A stretch of 64,000 nucleotides of DNA from Elgaria multicarinata webbii (GCF_023053635.1 NC_086192.1:9721001-9785000); one strand, 5' to 3'. Shown: positions 33,554-45,639, counted from the first letter of the stretch. Made by a program: numbers and translations. Notes: generated by a model not told the origin, from the sequence alone.

Positions 33554-33956
33554 GCCACCTAAAATTATTTGATTTTCAGCTCATGGTTCAATTAAAATGC
33601 AGGTTAAAACAGAGCACCGGAACAAACAAATCAACTCTATAGCCCAGTGTTGGTTTAAATAAAACGATGTCTGCTGGCAGAAGGCCATCATCAAGTTAAA
33701 AATGCCATACAATGAAAGCAGTACGATAGGTAAGTTGGTAGGTAGAGATGAATGGGGAGAAACGGGCTCCAGTTGTGGAGACAGAGAAGAAGAGATGAGG
33801 TGGGGCATGATGGGAAAATTGGGTTATAAACAAGGGACTGTATTGGCATAGCATCACAGGGACAGGAAGAACTTGAGAAAGGGGTGACAAACTCAAAGCT
33901 GAGGTTTAATATTCTGCAGGGAAATCCTGCCGAGACCACCAGCACCATCCTTCCTT
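33554..33956. other. Intergenic sequence
   Basis: Nothing recognised. Overlapping minus-strand frames at 33581-33948 are low-complexity and unsupported. Confidence 0.4.
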
Positions 33957-34140
33957 AATAACATAGGAAGCTGCCTTCTTCTGAGTAAGTCCTCTGGTCC
34001 ATCTAACCCAATAGTGTCGGCACTGACTGGCAGCAACGGCTGTCCAGGGTTTCAGGCGGAATTCCTTCCTAGCCCTACTCGGAGATGCCGCGAATCAAAC
34101 CTGGGACCTTCTGCCAGCAAATCAGAGCCATGCCCCACCC
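33957..34140 (-). mobile_element. tRNA-derived SINE, near full length
   Basis: Minus orientation: tail AACATAGGAAGCTGCCTTCT, TCTGGTCCATCTAACCCAA, GACTGGCAGCAACGGC, then a decayed B box AATCAAACCTGGGACC. Confidence 0.82.
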
Positions 34141-35567
34141 CCTGCCCTTTGCGAACAATCCTTGAAACAAGTCAAGAAACAAATCAGAGTCACAACACAA
34201 GCCAAATATGGGGCACAGTCCACTGGGAACTTATAACTCTGCCAGCCCATTTGTTCATCTGCCTCCTCTGCTAGTCGTGGGGACCCAAAACATGGCAGGC
34301 CCCCCTTCCTGCAGTAGGCAGGATGGGATAGTGGGCGAAGGAATTGCCACTTGCTTTCCAGCACTCTTAAAGGGACAGGGTTGGCAACTGGCAACCCTGA
34401 AGATCTAGCATTTAAAAAGGCTCTGGCATTTTATTTAATTGTATAAAGGGGGACGTAAAGCAGTGACCAAGAGATCGCTGCGGCAAGGGCGCCTTACAGG
34501 GGCGATTCTGTTCCACTTTTCTTTTTAATCACTTAAGCTTTGTGCATGGCCAGACAAACATTGGTGTGGTGTGTTGACTTTGCTAGGAAGCCAGAGCCAA
34601 GAGCCTGCAATCAGCCAGACGCAGGTAAGTGTGTACCTTCAGCCCTGTCTAGACTGCAAAATGAAGGCTTCCGTCTCGGTGGTCAACCCTGGAAGGGATG
34701 TGGCCAGCTGGGATCACTGGATCATGTGTGGTGGTGGGTTGCTCAAATTTCAAACCCTTGGCGGGGAGAAAACCAAACGTTTCGTCAAAGGCGTTCCTTT
34801 TCTGAACTTGCGGTAACCCTACTAGGCAGGCGGTACCAACCTGCCAAGCATCACAAAAACAGCAGCTTTGCTCCATGCCAACTGCGCGGCTGGATGGAGA
34901 AACCCCAACTAGCCCAGCATGGAATGGGAGAACCACAGTTTGAACTGACTCAAATTGTCCCGTAGCGTCTCGAAAAGTCAACCTGACCCACTGATGTTCG
35001 TTTCCAAAGTCAGAGAAGTGATTCTGATAATAAATAATGGAGAACTTGTGCTCCACCTGCCGTTCTTTAGGCTGAAAGGAGAGAAAAAATTAAATAAAGC
35101 CTCTGGTACAGGTCCAGCAGATTAAATGATCCAAACCTCTGCAGAACTGTATTCCAGATCTTTGTATATTTATGACTCATAAAGTAAGTATTTTCCCCTG
35201 TGATCATATACCACCTTAAAAGTTAACATGGCATGGAGAAGGGTTCTAAGTCAACCTGCCTCCCTGATATGCTAGCTTTCTGTGTGAAGAGGGTTCCCCC
35301 CCCACCCTTCGTACAGAGAGGAATGTTACATCTCGCACCTGCATTCTGAAGCGATACGGACCAGTCAAAGTTAACCACCGCAGTGAGAATCAGGCCTAAA
35401 TCCCAGCCTCATCCCAGAAGGTTCCTGGTTCAAGATCCAGAATCCTTAACAAAGGATAATGCTATATGTTGGATCAACAACCCAGCATGCTTTTCTTCTC
35501 CCTCTTGCTCGCTTTGGCTTTGCCCATGTGGTTTGCCACTTGAGGAATTTTTCCACAAAGTTGGATG
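34141..35567. other. Intergenic sequence
   Basis: Unique overall. The open frames at 34540-35056 on both strands show no splice or family evidence. Confidence 0.45.
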
Positions 35568-35775
35568 TAGGAATGGGTGAGAAATTTGTTCTGTTTTTGG
35601 TTTTTTTTTGCTTTTTAAAGGGATTTACCCAATTTGCACTTCCAGAGCCTTTAATACAGCTGGGGCAGTTGTGTACCAAAATCCTGATTTTTGTGGGCTT
35701 GGTGATGCAGCTCATCTCATGAAAAATGTGCACAAAAGTCCATGTTAAGGGAAATGCACACAAAATGCATAAGTG
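35568..35775. repeat. Unclassified dispersed repeat, copy 1
   Basis: GGAATGGGTGAGAAATTTGT, TTTACCCAATTTGCACTTCC and several TGTGCACAAAA-like phrases correspond to blocks at 45905-46120. Both copies lie next to or inside L2-like sequence. Confidence 0.45.
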
Positions 35776-35779
35776 CACC

Positions 35780-36172
35780 TACGTGTATACTACGGTCATC
35801 ATCTGAGGACCTCCTCTAAGTGCTCCCTCCAAGAGAAGTTCAGAGAATGGCCTCAAGAGACAGGGCCTTCTCAGTGGTGCCCCCCCCCCCCCCATTCTGG
35901 AATGATCTCTCAGACCCTGCCTGGAACCAACACTGTTATCTTTCTGGTATCAAGCCAAAATGTTCCACTTCTCCCAGGCATTTGACATCACATGCTAAGA
36001 GATTGTTTTTTAATGGGTCCTGGGATTTATTTATTGCTGATTATTTAACATTGTTTTATATGCGAATGGCTTTCTATTATGTTACTATATTTTATGGTTT
36101 TAATCTTCGTAAACCAGCCAGAAAGCTTTGGTGACTGGGTGGTATAGAAATGCAATGAATGAAATGAAATAT
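35780..36172 (+). mobile_element. L2-like LINE 3' end
   Basis: AGGGCCTTCTCAGTGGTGCC, a C run, TTCTGGAATGATCTCTCAGA, CACTTCTCCCAGGCATTTGA, and the end GGTGGTATAGAAATGCAATG. The frame reads AFSVVPPPP..WNDLSDP, the L2-type terminal motif. Confidence 0.8.
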
Positions 36173-37897
36173 TGTAGGGATTCATGCCGCCATACCCATT
36201 TCCAGACGGATTTTTTTTAGAGGGGGGATCACAACCTTATGGAGCAAGCATGACCTTAAAATTCAGCAATCGCCGATCCCTTCATCGCTAGTTGAATGTT
36301 CCTCTAGCAGGTGGCAAGTTATGTAACAAGTGAAGCGTTAGCACAACAGCAGCCATCTTGAAACCGAACTTGGCCATCGGTTTGAGCTGTCTCTGGAACA
36401 GATCATGACTGCCCTGAGCTCTTGACACAATCCCCTGAGCTCTTGACTGTCTCAAGCAGACAAGCACACACCCCCACGCCCCAACGCCCCAAACAGCAAA
36501 CTGTCAGTGATAAATAAATGTTAAATAACAGCAGCGCCAGAACGAGAAACCGGTATCAGAACCTAGAGCAAGACAATACTGGAGGCCCATTTGTTATGTT
36601 ACCACCAGGACTACCATTCCCTCCCAAAGTCGCCTACTTAAAGATAAGGGAAGAAAGATACCTCCCATCTGGATTTCATTTTATTATTTTGGGGGGTAAT
36701 CCTCACTTCTCCATAGTTTTCAGCGTTCCCCCCCACTTGGCACGATTTAACTGCCAAAACCTCTGGAGATTCCGGGTCTTAGAAGCCAGAGCTGGTGTGC
36801 TTCACAATGACGCAGCTAATGTGTCAGAACTTGTAAAATAGCTCTTAGTGGTAGACCTCCATTTAGAGTAAGACGGAAACTAGCTTTAAATGGTCACGGC
36901 TTTAATATCTCGTCCATTACACTGGAGCAAGGTCTTGTAAAGAGTCAATTATGGGATGCTTCTGATTTGATCCACATGCAAGGGAAATCCGCTTCTTTGT
37001 CTTTAAACCTCTCTAGTAAGTGTCCTGTTTAAATAATTAGTGACACTTTTTCTTTGATCAAATTGATTTGCTTTGTTATTCTTTTATGTTAATTTGGAAC
37101 CTAATCCACATAAAATCTGGGGCAGGCTTTAATGTGTTCTTCAGAAAAGGCCAAAATAGGATGATACTACCAAGAGTTTTTCCAGAAAACCCTACCACCA
37201 CCCCTTTTTTTTTTCTAAAAAAAAGAAGTTTTCTTCAGGTGGTTTTTCTACATCGGCAGGAATTTTATGAAACCCAAACATAGGGAAGAAAATTGAGCAA
37301 AATATGACATTACAAAGGATGATGATGCAAAATAAGAAAATGGTAATACACAATTTATGTCTAAACAGATACGTCTCAGGGCTAAAGTCTGACTGAAGCC
37401 AAACTCACAACTGGAAAGACCCACCCTAAAAGGCCAGTTTATATGTTCAGCCAAATCCAGCAATAAAGCTTTTCATGCCATAACGGAGAATGTGTACGTC
37501 CATATTTGAATGCTCCCTATGAAATAAATCTCTGCCTGCATATGGGGGGGGGGGGGGGGAACAGAGAGAAGACCAGACTCTTTTCCCTGACATACTAGAT
37601 TTCTACATGCAGGGAGGTTTTGTTTTTAAGAAAGATTCAATTATAATTTGTATGCGAGAAGTACCTTTCCTTCATGTAACCATAGAGGTCCAGCAGTGGC
37701 AGTGATTGCCCCTTTGCATCTGATACCACCTTTTCTCAGGGCTGGGCAGCCACTATTTTAAATTCCCACAGCGTCCTTGGCATAACATTGTTCTAAGGGA
37801 TTGTGGGAAATGGAAATGGCAGCTTTGGAGTAGTACCGCTGTTTTCCAGTAAGTAAGCCTGCCGGGTGCGTGCACCCCCCAGCGGAGGAGCGGCAGG
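36173..37897. other. Repeat-poor intergenic block
   Basis: Mostly unique. 36840-37110 is AT-rich old-looking sequence. A G run sits at about 37545-37559. No coding exon recognised. Confidence 0.4.
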
Positions 37898-37970
37898 GTC
37901 ATAGAATCATAAAATAGGAAGGGGCCTATAAGGCCATCGAGTCCAACCCCCTGCTCAACGCAGGAATGTG
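37898..37970 (-). mobile_element. CR1 LINE tail, ATTCTATG type
   Basis: ATAGAATCATAAAATAGGAA, GGCCTATAAGGCCATCGAG, CCAACCCCCTGCTCAACGC in minus orientation. Confidence 0.8.
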
Positions 37971-38514
37971 TGTCTGATCCAGGATCCATTAGAGTCCAGT
38001 CCTAAGATAATGGTGTACCGTAGTCATTAGGTGTTAGTCGTTAGGTATTAAGGCCGTTTTCTGTTTGCAAAGGGAGCTCTGCAAAATGCAGCATGCTGAA
38101 GTCATTTAAAACATTTCTTTTAACATCTAGATCAGATTGTTCTAAGTGCACGGCACAGTAGTCTCCAGGTAATCTCTCCATAAAACATTGCTCACACAGG
38201 TATATGCTATGGTATGGGGAGGCGGACGGACGGACAGACGGACGGACCTGTCACTCGGAGACAGTTAGATCTGCTAACATCAGTGATGAAGAATTAAGGT
38301 CTTGACGCCCTCTGCTGTTCAGTTAATGTATTGTAACAAGCATACACTGCGCTAAATTGTTCCTTGCCTGAACTCAAAAAACACCGGGCGCCTTCATTTG
38401 CCATGCTATGAGACTTTTTTTTTTTTAAGTGTTTCTTATGAAAGAAGTCAACAAAAGAAGACTTTTGCCAGCCAGACTCAAATTATTTCTATCGCCAATG
38501 AAACGTAAAGGTGA
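37971..38514. other. Intergenic sequence with (GGAC)n
   Basis: A GGAC-type tetranucleotide run at about 38221-38248. Two GTCATTAGGTGTTAG-like phrases repeat at about 38022-38050. Nothing else. Confidence 0.45.
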
Positions 38515-38945
38515 TCCAGAATTGCAGAGAATGCTGGCTTAGGGTTAACAAACAACGTTGCTGGCACATTGCCCAAACGCCGCACTGGTGGCAATGGTGG
38601 GCATGGCCAAGGGCCCACACCTGAGCAGGGGCAAAACGGCAAAACTTCATCGTTGCCACCTGGTTGTTCACTTGCCTTCCGCTCTGGCCCAGGGTGTCAA
38701 AACCCCAAAGCCAGTGTTGCTCAAATGCTCCCATTTGGCTCCTCATGCCAGGGCCAGCGGCTAAGCAAACCAGGAAGTTGAGTGCTGGTTTGTTCAGTAC
38801 TACAACCACACCAAGATTCCTGGCTTGGCACTCCCAAACAAGCCAGGAATCAGAAGCCAAGAGTAAACCCTGGTTTCAGATTCTGGCTTGTTTTGAGAGC
38901 AACAACCAGGAATCCTAGTCTGGATGTGCCGTCAAACAAACCAGT
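38515..38945. mobile_element. Possible DNA element
   Basis: Repeated and inverted phrases: GCTGGTTTGTTCAGTAC, CCAGGAATCAGAAGCC, TTCAGATTCTGGCTTGTTT, AACAAACCAGTACTGG. The boundaries and class are uncertain. Confidence 0.3.
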
Positions 38946-39041
38946 ACTGGAGGTTAGATGCTCCAGCTGGTGGAAGGAGCCCATCTTGGCTTTTTGTGAC
39001 ATGCGATCCAGTCCGTCATCTCTTGCCCCAAACCAACTTGG

Positions 39042-39461
39042 AAAGGAAAGGAACCTCTCGTGCAAGCACTGAGTCATTACTGACTCTTGGAGGGATGCCT
39101 GCTTTCGCTGACGTTTTCTTGGCAGGCCTTATAGCGGGGTGGTTTGCCGTTGCCTTCCCCGGCCGTGATTACCTTTCCCCCAGCTAACTGGGTACTCATT
39201 TTACCGACCTCGGGAGGATGGAAGGCTGAGTCGACCCGAGCCGGCTGCCTGAAACCAGCTTCCGCTGGGATCGAACTCAGGTCGTGGGGAGAGATTCAGC
39301 TGCAGAAACGGCTGCTTTACCACTCTGCGCCACATTTGGTCTTAATACATAAGTCGTTGGGTATGGAAGCATATCAGAATGCATATTTCAATTAACAAAC
39401 AAGTATATTCCTATGGTATTATAGTTCTAATAGTGTTTGCAAAGGGAAGCTCTTGGTGGAA
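39042..39461 (-). mobile_element. Sauria-type SINE plus 5' flank, duplicated copy B
   Basis: Nearly identical to 15832-16236 from GGAAAGGAACCTCTCGTGC through to GAAGCTCTTGGTGG, including about 120 bp that is not SINE. After that the copies differ by a small insertion and then diverge. Confidence 0.8.
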
Positions 39462-41462
39462 ATTTGATTTGCCTTGATTCAGGCATCTTGCTCGTCCGGC
39501 AATCCCATGTTTACCCCACACATCCCACCTAAATTTTCCCTTTTCCAGACCAATCCTGGAAGAGAGCAAAATATATGTAGGATTGCACAGTCTTGGGTAT
39601 CTCACATATTCTTACTGCCACACATGCTATCTTTGGAGTTGCTCTCACAGCAGGATATGTACAAGATGTTGTCCACATTGTCCCTTGTTCTACGTAGTAT
39701 ATCAACACAGCAACCTGATCTCACACTTGCTTCAAAACGAGGTGGGAACGGTGGCAGAATAGGAATATCATGTTTAACTATTGGAAGAGGCAACACATTT
39801 TATAAATACTTCCTATGTCTAACACAAATACACACACACCTCTCCCTATAAGTGCAAAACTAATATAGCAGGGTATTCTTCCCTGATGGGCTATGTATCT
39901 TGAGTTTGGTTTTTACCCCCTTTCAAAAATGGCATCCAATCATCTTCCTGGAGTGGCTACATCAGCATCATGCAACGCATTCTGCTGCATATATAGACAA
40001 GCCCACGGCCAGGCAAAACAAGTGCGCAGGAGTATTCACACATGCCTGGGTTGGAATGGGAGCAACTGCAGGGTCTGTAGCTGTGTCTGGAAGGAGAATT
40101 AACTGCAACAAAAAGACACACAAATCTACCTACCAGATGCCACCCACGGACACAACAGGCTTAAGACATTCTTGCTTCGGAAGAAAGGAAGGAAGGAAGG
40201 AAGGAAGGAAGCGACACCAGGAATGACGCCACTTAAGCATTAACGGTAATCTAGATACGAAAATACCCCCCACCTTTCCCCATCACCGCATAGGCTCTAA
40301 GATCTCAATGGACATTGACATCTCTCTCTATCTCCGCAACGCTTTGCGCCGGGGACGGGAGCATTACCGCCCTAATTTCACAGCCAGAATAAGCCAAGGA
40401 CAGAGAGGGAGAGACATTAAGGACTTAAGAGTGGAGATTGCACAAGCCAAGAGACAGAGCTGAGAAGTTTAAGCACGCCCTCCGCGTCCCAGCCTGGAGC
40501 TTTCAACCTCCGGATGTGTGTTGCACTTCCGATGCGCCCTTCTCCGGGCCAAGGGGGAGCTGATCATGAACAAAGCAGACGCTGCGGTCCTTGTCCACGG
40601 AAACGGCGCCATTTAGGGAATGCCACATGTTTATTTCAAAGTCTTTACTATACGTTAACATAGTAAGGCTGCAATATAATTCAATGACAGATTGATATTT
40701 AACATTAACTATACATGCGATTGGCCCCCTGCTTGCATATTTCAAGCAGTTCCCATGGGGCTGGGAGAGTGTCCAAAGCGCATCGGAGACAACCTGGAAA
40801 TGGGACTGGAAATCCCCCAACGGTAACTAATTAAAGGTATATGTGAGGCCAAACAGCCCACTTAGCAGAGGAGGCTGCCCGCTGCATCTCTGCATGATTC
40901 GCTACTTTGGACTCGCCTCCTTCCAATCAGCTTCTGCCACATCACTGCGCTAGGCATTCCATCACACCTGATGCAGAAATGAACCACAGTCACCTGCTCT
41001 CAAAGGAGGCTGTCCATCACACCCCTGCATGAGAAACCGTCCTGGGCTTTGAAAATTAGCAATTCACACAGAAACGGGGTGGGGGAAGCCCCCCCCCAAA
41101 AGGAAATATTTATGACTGTATGAGTGAAGTGTGCCTCCATCTTGAATGGAGTTCCTGACCTATCAGAAGTTTAGGAAACACTGAGGCAAATGTTAGAAAT
41201 GATGGCCTCTTCCTAGAATAGCCCACAATGCTGCTCAAAGTGAGCAATGGCATTCCAAAAGCCAAATCTTGTGCATGCCAGAAGAATTCTCACCATCATC
41301 TCGCCATGGACCAGTGCTGCTGAAATCACCACAGCCTGCCTTTTCCCTTCTGCTGCTATGACTGTTTTAGAACTGCTTTTCAAAGGACCGCCTTCAACAT
41401 TAGTTTTAAGGGGCCAGACCTGCTGGTGAATGAGAACTACTCAAGTTAAGTGCCTTAGGATG
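39462..41462. other. Repeat-poor block with candidate regulatory core
   Basis: A (GGAA)n run at about 40181-40210. 40540-40830 is unique, non-coding and old-looking, with AATTCAATGACAGATTGATA (TGACAG is a MEIS-type core) and ACTAATTAAAGG. Open frames on both strands at 39411-40226 have no family match. Confidence 0.4.
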
Positions 41463-41577
41463 CAATCCTATGCCTGTTTAGACAGCAAAAAAGTCCTAAA
41501 ACTCTCAGCTGTGCTGGGGCTGGGGAATGCTGGGAGTTGTAGAACTTTTTGCTGTCTAAACAGGCATAGCATTACTC
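41463..41577. mobile_element. MITE with 34-bp terminal inverted repeats
   Basis: Left CTATGCCTGTTTAGACAGCA, right its complement (TGCTGTCTAAACAGGCATAG), with inner ACTCTCAGC / TGCTGGGAGTTGTAG. A second, older copy is at 56135-56257. Confidence 0.85.
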
Positions 41578-41884
41578 CTTAATCCTTCAAACTGGAATGA
41601 ACAGGGGCATCCCAGAGGACACCATTTCAAAGGGGCTTTTGCAGAATCGTGCAGCTCTTGGTGTTGTTCCGCCACATCTTTTCATTCCCCAAACAGCATT
41701 CTGGCGCTCTTTGCTTGTCTTCATCATGGACCACTTGGGCCTTGACCCCACAGAGGAAGAGGATGTCATTCCAAGCAGCAGAGAAAAGCAAAGAGCCATC
41801 TAGGTCAAACTTGTGGGACACCTTGAGAGCTAACGTGACGGTGGTTAGAAGATAAGACTAGCAAGACAGGGGAGACCTGGGTTC

Positions 41885-42360
41885 ATAGACCAGTCAGTAT
41901 TGTAGAGTTGGAGGAGGCTTTGTAGGCTGTCTGGGCCAAACCACTACTCAGTGCAGGAAATCCAGACCATGCCCAACAGATGGCTGTGCTGCCTCTGCTT
42001 GAAGACATCTAATGGGGCAGAACTCATCATCACTCAAGGTCATGGCTTCCATTGCCAAACTGGTCCTACTGTCAAGACGTTCTCCTAATGCTCACCAAAA
42101 TCTCCCCTCCACATCTGAAGCTCATTTGATCGAGTCCTACTCTTTGGGGAAGCAGAGAATATGGCTTGGATCTCTGGGAATTTGAAGAGTGCTACCACGT
42201 TCCTCTCAGACTTCTTTCCTCCAAGCTAAACATACCCACGGTTCCATCAACCTTTCCTCGCAGGACTTGCAGGAAATTCAGAGATAGAATATCCTGAACC
42301 GGTAGCTGCCTAGATTCCACTTGAAGGCATCCATCGAGGGACAGCCCACCGCCCCAAGGT
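41885..42360 (-). mobile_element. Old CR1 LINE 3' end
   Basis: Decayed ATTCTATG-type CR1 in minus orientation: GTAGAGTTGGAGGAGGCTTT, CAACAGATGGCTGTGCTGCC, TTTGAAGAGTGCTACCACGT, TCCAAGCTAAACATACCC. Clearly older than the copies at 4120 and 7237. Confidence 0.65.
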
Positions 42361-42379
42361 AACTAGCTCTCAGCCGAAC

Positions 42380-42500
42380 CTGCCTCACAGAATTGTTGCA
42401 ATGATTTAAAAAAGAGTGGGACGGAGGGTTAATATATCCCGTTTTGAGCTCCTTGAAGGAAAGGTGGGGTATACATGTAAACAAACAAATAAAAAGAATA
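42380..42500 (+). mobile_element. LINE/SINE tail fragment
   Basis: CTCACAGAATTGTTGCAATG, TTTTGAGCTCCTTGAAGGAA, GGTGGGGTATACATGTAAAC. The same block occurs at 46642-46720. Confidence 0.5.
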
Positions 42501-42691
42501 ATGAACTATCGTCCATTTCTCCCTCCCTGGCAAGCACTTCTCTGGCGCCCACTGCAAGGCGGGAAAGAAGCAGGCAGTCGGGAGAGTAAATGAACAAAAT
42601 AAAATATATATATCCTGCCTCTCTTTCCCCAAAAAGGGACTTTCAAGGCAGCGAATTAATGTTGTTGTTTTTTTAAAAAAATCCAATAATA

Positions 42692-42802
42692 CAGCCTTCC
42701 TCAACCTGGGGCGCTCCAGATGTGTTGGACTACAACTCCCAGAATTTGGAGTTGGGAGATGCAGTCCAACACATCTGGAGCGCCCCAGGTTGAGGAAGGC
42801 TG
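42692..42802. mobile_element. hAT-like MITE, 111 bp, with target duplication
   Basis: Begins CAGCCTTCCTCAACCTGGG and ends with the complement. The terminal repeats are perfect for about 40 bp. The flanking octamers CAATAATA and TAATAATA match at 7 of 8, as expected for hAT insertion. Confidence 0.88.
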
Positions 42803-43063
42803 TAATAATAGGACAAAAACAATAATACGAGAAAACCAAGACAAAAAACAGACAGCAGCAGTGAATACCTAACAAGACAGAGAACAAATCGCACCCAAAC
42901 ACCCTGAGGAAAAGCATCTCAGAGGAATACTGGGTCAAGCTGGATCTTCAAACCATCTTCAAAAAGGAGACCAACAAAAACCTGGATCCAGCACTGGTTT
43001 TCACAGGGGGAAAAAACCTTGGTTGTTGCATTCATCAGGTGCTATCCCAGATTTTGGAGGCCC

Positions 43064-43500
43064 GGTACATTACAGAACTCATTACCACAAGATGTAGTGA
43101 CGGCCACAAATTTGGATGGCTTTAAAAGGCGGGTTGGATAAATTCCTGGAGGAGGAGGAGAAGGCGATCAATGGCTACTAGCCCTGATGGCTCTGTGCTG
43201 CCTCCAGGATCAGAGGCAGTAAGCCTGTGTGCACCCGTTGCTGGGGAACATGGGTGGGAGGGTGCTGTTGCACCATGTCCTGCTTTGTTGGTCCCTGGCC
43301 GACAGTTGGTTGGCCACTGTGTGAGCAGAGTGGACTAGATGGGCCCTTGGTCTGATCTTATGGGAACATGGCCTTAAGTAACATGGGTCCAACTCTTTGG
43401 AACTCCCTACCGCTACGAATTAGGCAGACGCAGATCGTTTCAGGTTTTTGGCGCCTCCTGAAAAATCTACCTTTTCCAACAGGCATTCCCAGGGAGGTCA
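43064..43500 (+). mobile_element. CR1 LINE 3' end followed by L2-like fragment
   Basis: 43064-43372: ACTCATTACCACAAGATGTA, GGCGGGTTGGATAAATTCCT, GAACATGGGTGGGAGGGTGC, CTAGATGGGCCCTTGG. 43388-43500: TTTGGAACTCCCTACCGCTA with an in-frame LWNSLP, an L2-type terminus. Confidence 0.75.
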
Positions 43501-43544
43501 TCTTGTCCCTCTGTACATGCATCGCTCAGAAAATGTCTTTAACG

Positions 43545-44115
43545 TAAGCGGTTTGTCAGTGCCGTTAATTAAAGAAATAACTCCCGCCTGCGTGGTGGGC
43601 TAACTTCACCCCAGGTATCTTGTCCTTGACCAGGACGTTGAATTCATTCGGAGGCCGGCATCAAGCCTTGGCAGCCTCCACCCCACTTCCCACTTAAGCT
43701 GCAGTAAGCCCATGTGCAGAAGGGCTGCGTCGGCATATCGGAGTGGAGAAGATGTTTGGATTAGCTGAGAAAACCCATTCCAAATCTCAGATGATAAAAC
43801 GCCCTAAATCCTAATTGCAACTTTCATCTCGCGTCTTAAAGGCCTCGCCGCCAGCTGATATGCCGATACCGATCAAGTGTTTAAATTTGATAAATGCAGC
43901 TTACCCGGATCCCCCGGCATTGCTGGCCGACAGAGTAGCTCAATAGGATCCAGGCTCCGAAAGGTGATTATCTGCCTAAAGGAGGAAGAAGATGAGCCCC
44001 AAGGACAACCTTGTTTGTCAGTTTACGCACTTAATCGGAACAAAGCTCATAATGCTAAGAGCTTCTCCGTGTTATCGAAAATAAAACAAAAGCCGCTTTT
44101 AAATAAATTATGCTA
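43545..44115. promoter_or_regulatory. Candidate conserved non-coding block
   Basis: The longest repeat-free stretch of uniform, old-looking composition in the desert. It has GGATTAG at 43758-43764, TCCTAATTGC near 43808 and many short AT-rich cores between GC-rich patches. The plus-strand open frame at 43877-44401 overlaps it but has no recognised domain. The role is inferred only from appearance. Confidence 0.3.
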
Positions 44116-44436
44116 CCGTTTTGCGGGGGGTGAGGGAGGCGAACGGGAGGGAAATCTAGGAAGAGTCACCGTTGAAGTACCTTTTGGCTGCTTTTCAGCC
44201 CAAGGGGAATTACAGGCCAAATGCTGTGAACAGGGGCCCAGCCGGTGGGGGGTTGGTGGCTCCGATTTCAGTGGGGCTGGAAATCCATTCCAGGCTTCAA
44301 TCAGGACTAGCCAGAACTCTAAAGTAGCTCTCCAAGGTGCTGGAATGGATTCACAGACGCACCGAAATTGGAGCTACCAACATCCATTGGGTTTGGGTTG
44401 ATCTTGGAACGCAGTATAGTACTTGGGAGCAATCTT

Positions 44437-44557
44437 AGCCAAACTGCTGCCGTCCAGATGTTTTGGAATACAAGTTCCAGCATGCTGCAGGCAGCCTTGC
44501 TGGCTGGGCATGCTGGGAACTGTAGTCCAAAACATCTGGAGGGCACCAGGTTGTGGA
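44437..44557. mobile_element. hAT-like MITE
   Basis: TCCAGATGTTTTGGAATACA on one side and TGTAGTCCAAAACATCTGGA on the other, around a GCTGGCTGGGCATGCTGGGA centre. Confidence 0.78.
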
Positions 44558-44564
44558 AGATTGA

Positions 44565-44720
44565 GTTAAGAGTGTCATCCTTGTACTAAGAAGACCCCGC
44601 TTCAAACCCCCACTCCCATGTGAATCTCACTATCTGACCTTTGAGCCACTCACTGTCTCCCAGACTAACCTACCTTACAGGATTGTTGTGAGGGTAAAAT
44701 GGGGGAAGGGGGAAACCATG
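44565..44720 (+). mobile_element. MIR-like SINE
   Basis: CCGCTTCAAACCCCCACTCC, ACCTTTGAGCCACTCACTGT, GGATTGTTGTGAGGGTAAAA in MIR order. Confidence 0.55.
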
Positions 44721-44776
44721 TACACTGAGAAAGAATTATTCATTTTCGGAAAGGTGTCTCTGAAGCCCCAAAGGAA

Positions 44777-44960
44777 ACCAGTATCAGAGGCAGTAAGGCT
44801 CTGTTGACCAGTTGCTGGGGAACATGGGCAGGAGGGTGGTGCTGCGCTCATGTCCTGCTTTTTGGTTTTCCATGGGCAGCTGGTCGGCCACTATGGGAAC
44901 AGAATACTGGACGACATGGACCCTTGGGCTGATCCACCACAGCTCTGCTTATGTTCTTAA
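44777..44960 (+). mobile_element. CR1 LINE 3' end, TCTTATG-tailed type
   Basis: CAGTATCAGAGGCAGTAAGG, GCTGGGGAACATGGGCAGGA, tail GCTTATGTTCTTAA. Confidence 0.82.
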
Positions 44961-45639
44961 GTTGAAACTTAAGAAAAAATATTGATTCTTCCTCCCAGCC
45001 CCAAACCCGTCCCTCCCCCTTAAGCAAAGAGGTATTACCATGAAAACTACTCCGTTTAATAGTGGATTCGGGCGGAGGACTGGAGTCACTCAGAAACAAG
45101 AGGGAGGTTTACAGAATTGCAAACAAAACTTTTTAAACATCCCCAAAAGTTTTGAACATGCTCAGCAGCTACAGAGTGTTGACGGGCCGTTGGAAAAGAA
45201 AAATGGAAAACAGGGTGCTGGAGGGAAAGAATATCCTGGATAAGTGCAGGGCTGAAGGTGAGGATAAACTACAACGTTTTGCTGCAGGTCCCCAAACATA
45301 AACTGTGGGGTCAAGTCTAACTCTTGGTACCAGTATTACCTCCTGTTTTAATATCTTCAAAATGCAAGCATCAAGACAAAGTTGCTGGTATACCCATCCT
45401 AAGTACTAAGGTGCTTCAAAGACAAAATAGTCTTATGTTCATAAAGATCTCAACACTGGTATTGTAACAGCTCCTGATTTTGGGAATTAGGGAGTTTTAA
45501 CTGTTGTGGATGGGGCTGCACGCCCCCTGGAAGAATGGGTAACACAGTTGGCCCCTAGATTCACCATTGACATTGGAGGTTCAAGTGACCTTTGAGGCAC
45601 GGAGTGCCTTTTGCCAGCTTCAGCTGCCCCTTCCTGAAC
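44961..45639. other. Intergenic sequence
   Basis: Nothing recognised. Confidence 0.45.

Noticed and set aside
42429-42938. 169-codon minus-strand open frame as a membrane protein gene
   Set aside because: The hydrophobic run comes from A/T-rich LINE tails and the complement of a hAT-like MITE; no splice or homology support.
43877-44401. 174-codon plus-strand open frame as a gene
   Set aside because: No recognisable domain, no splice context; it lies in a candidate conserved non-coding block.
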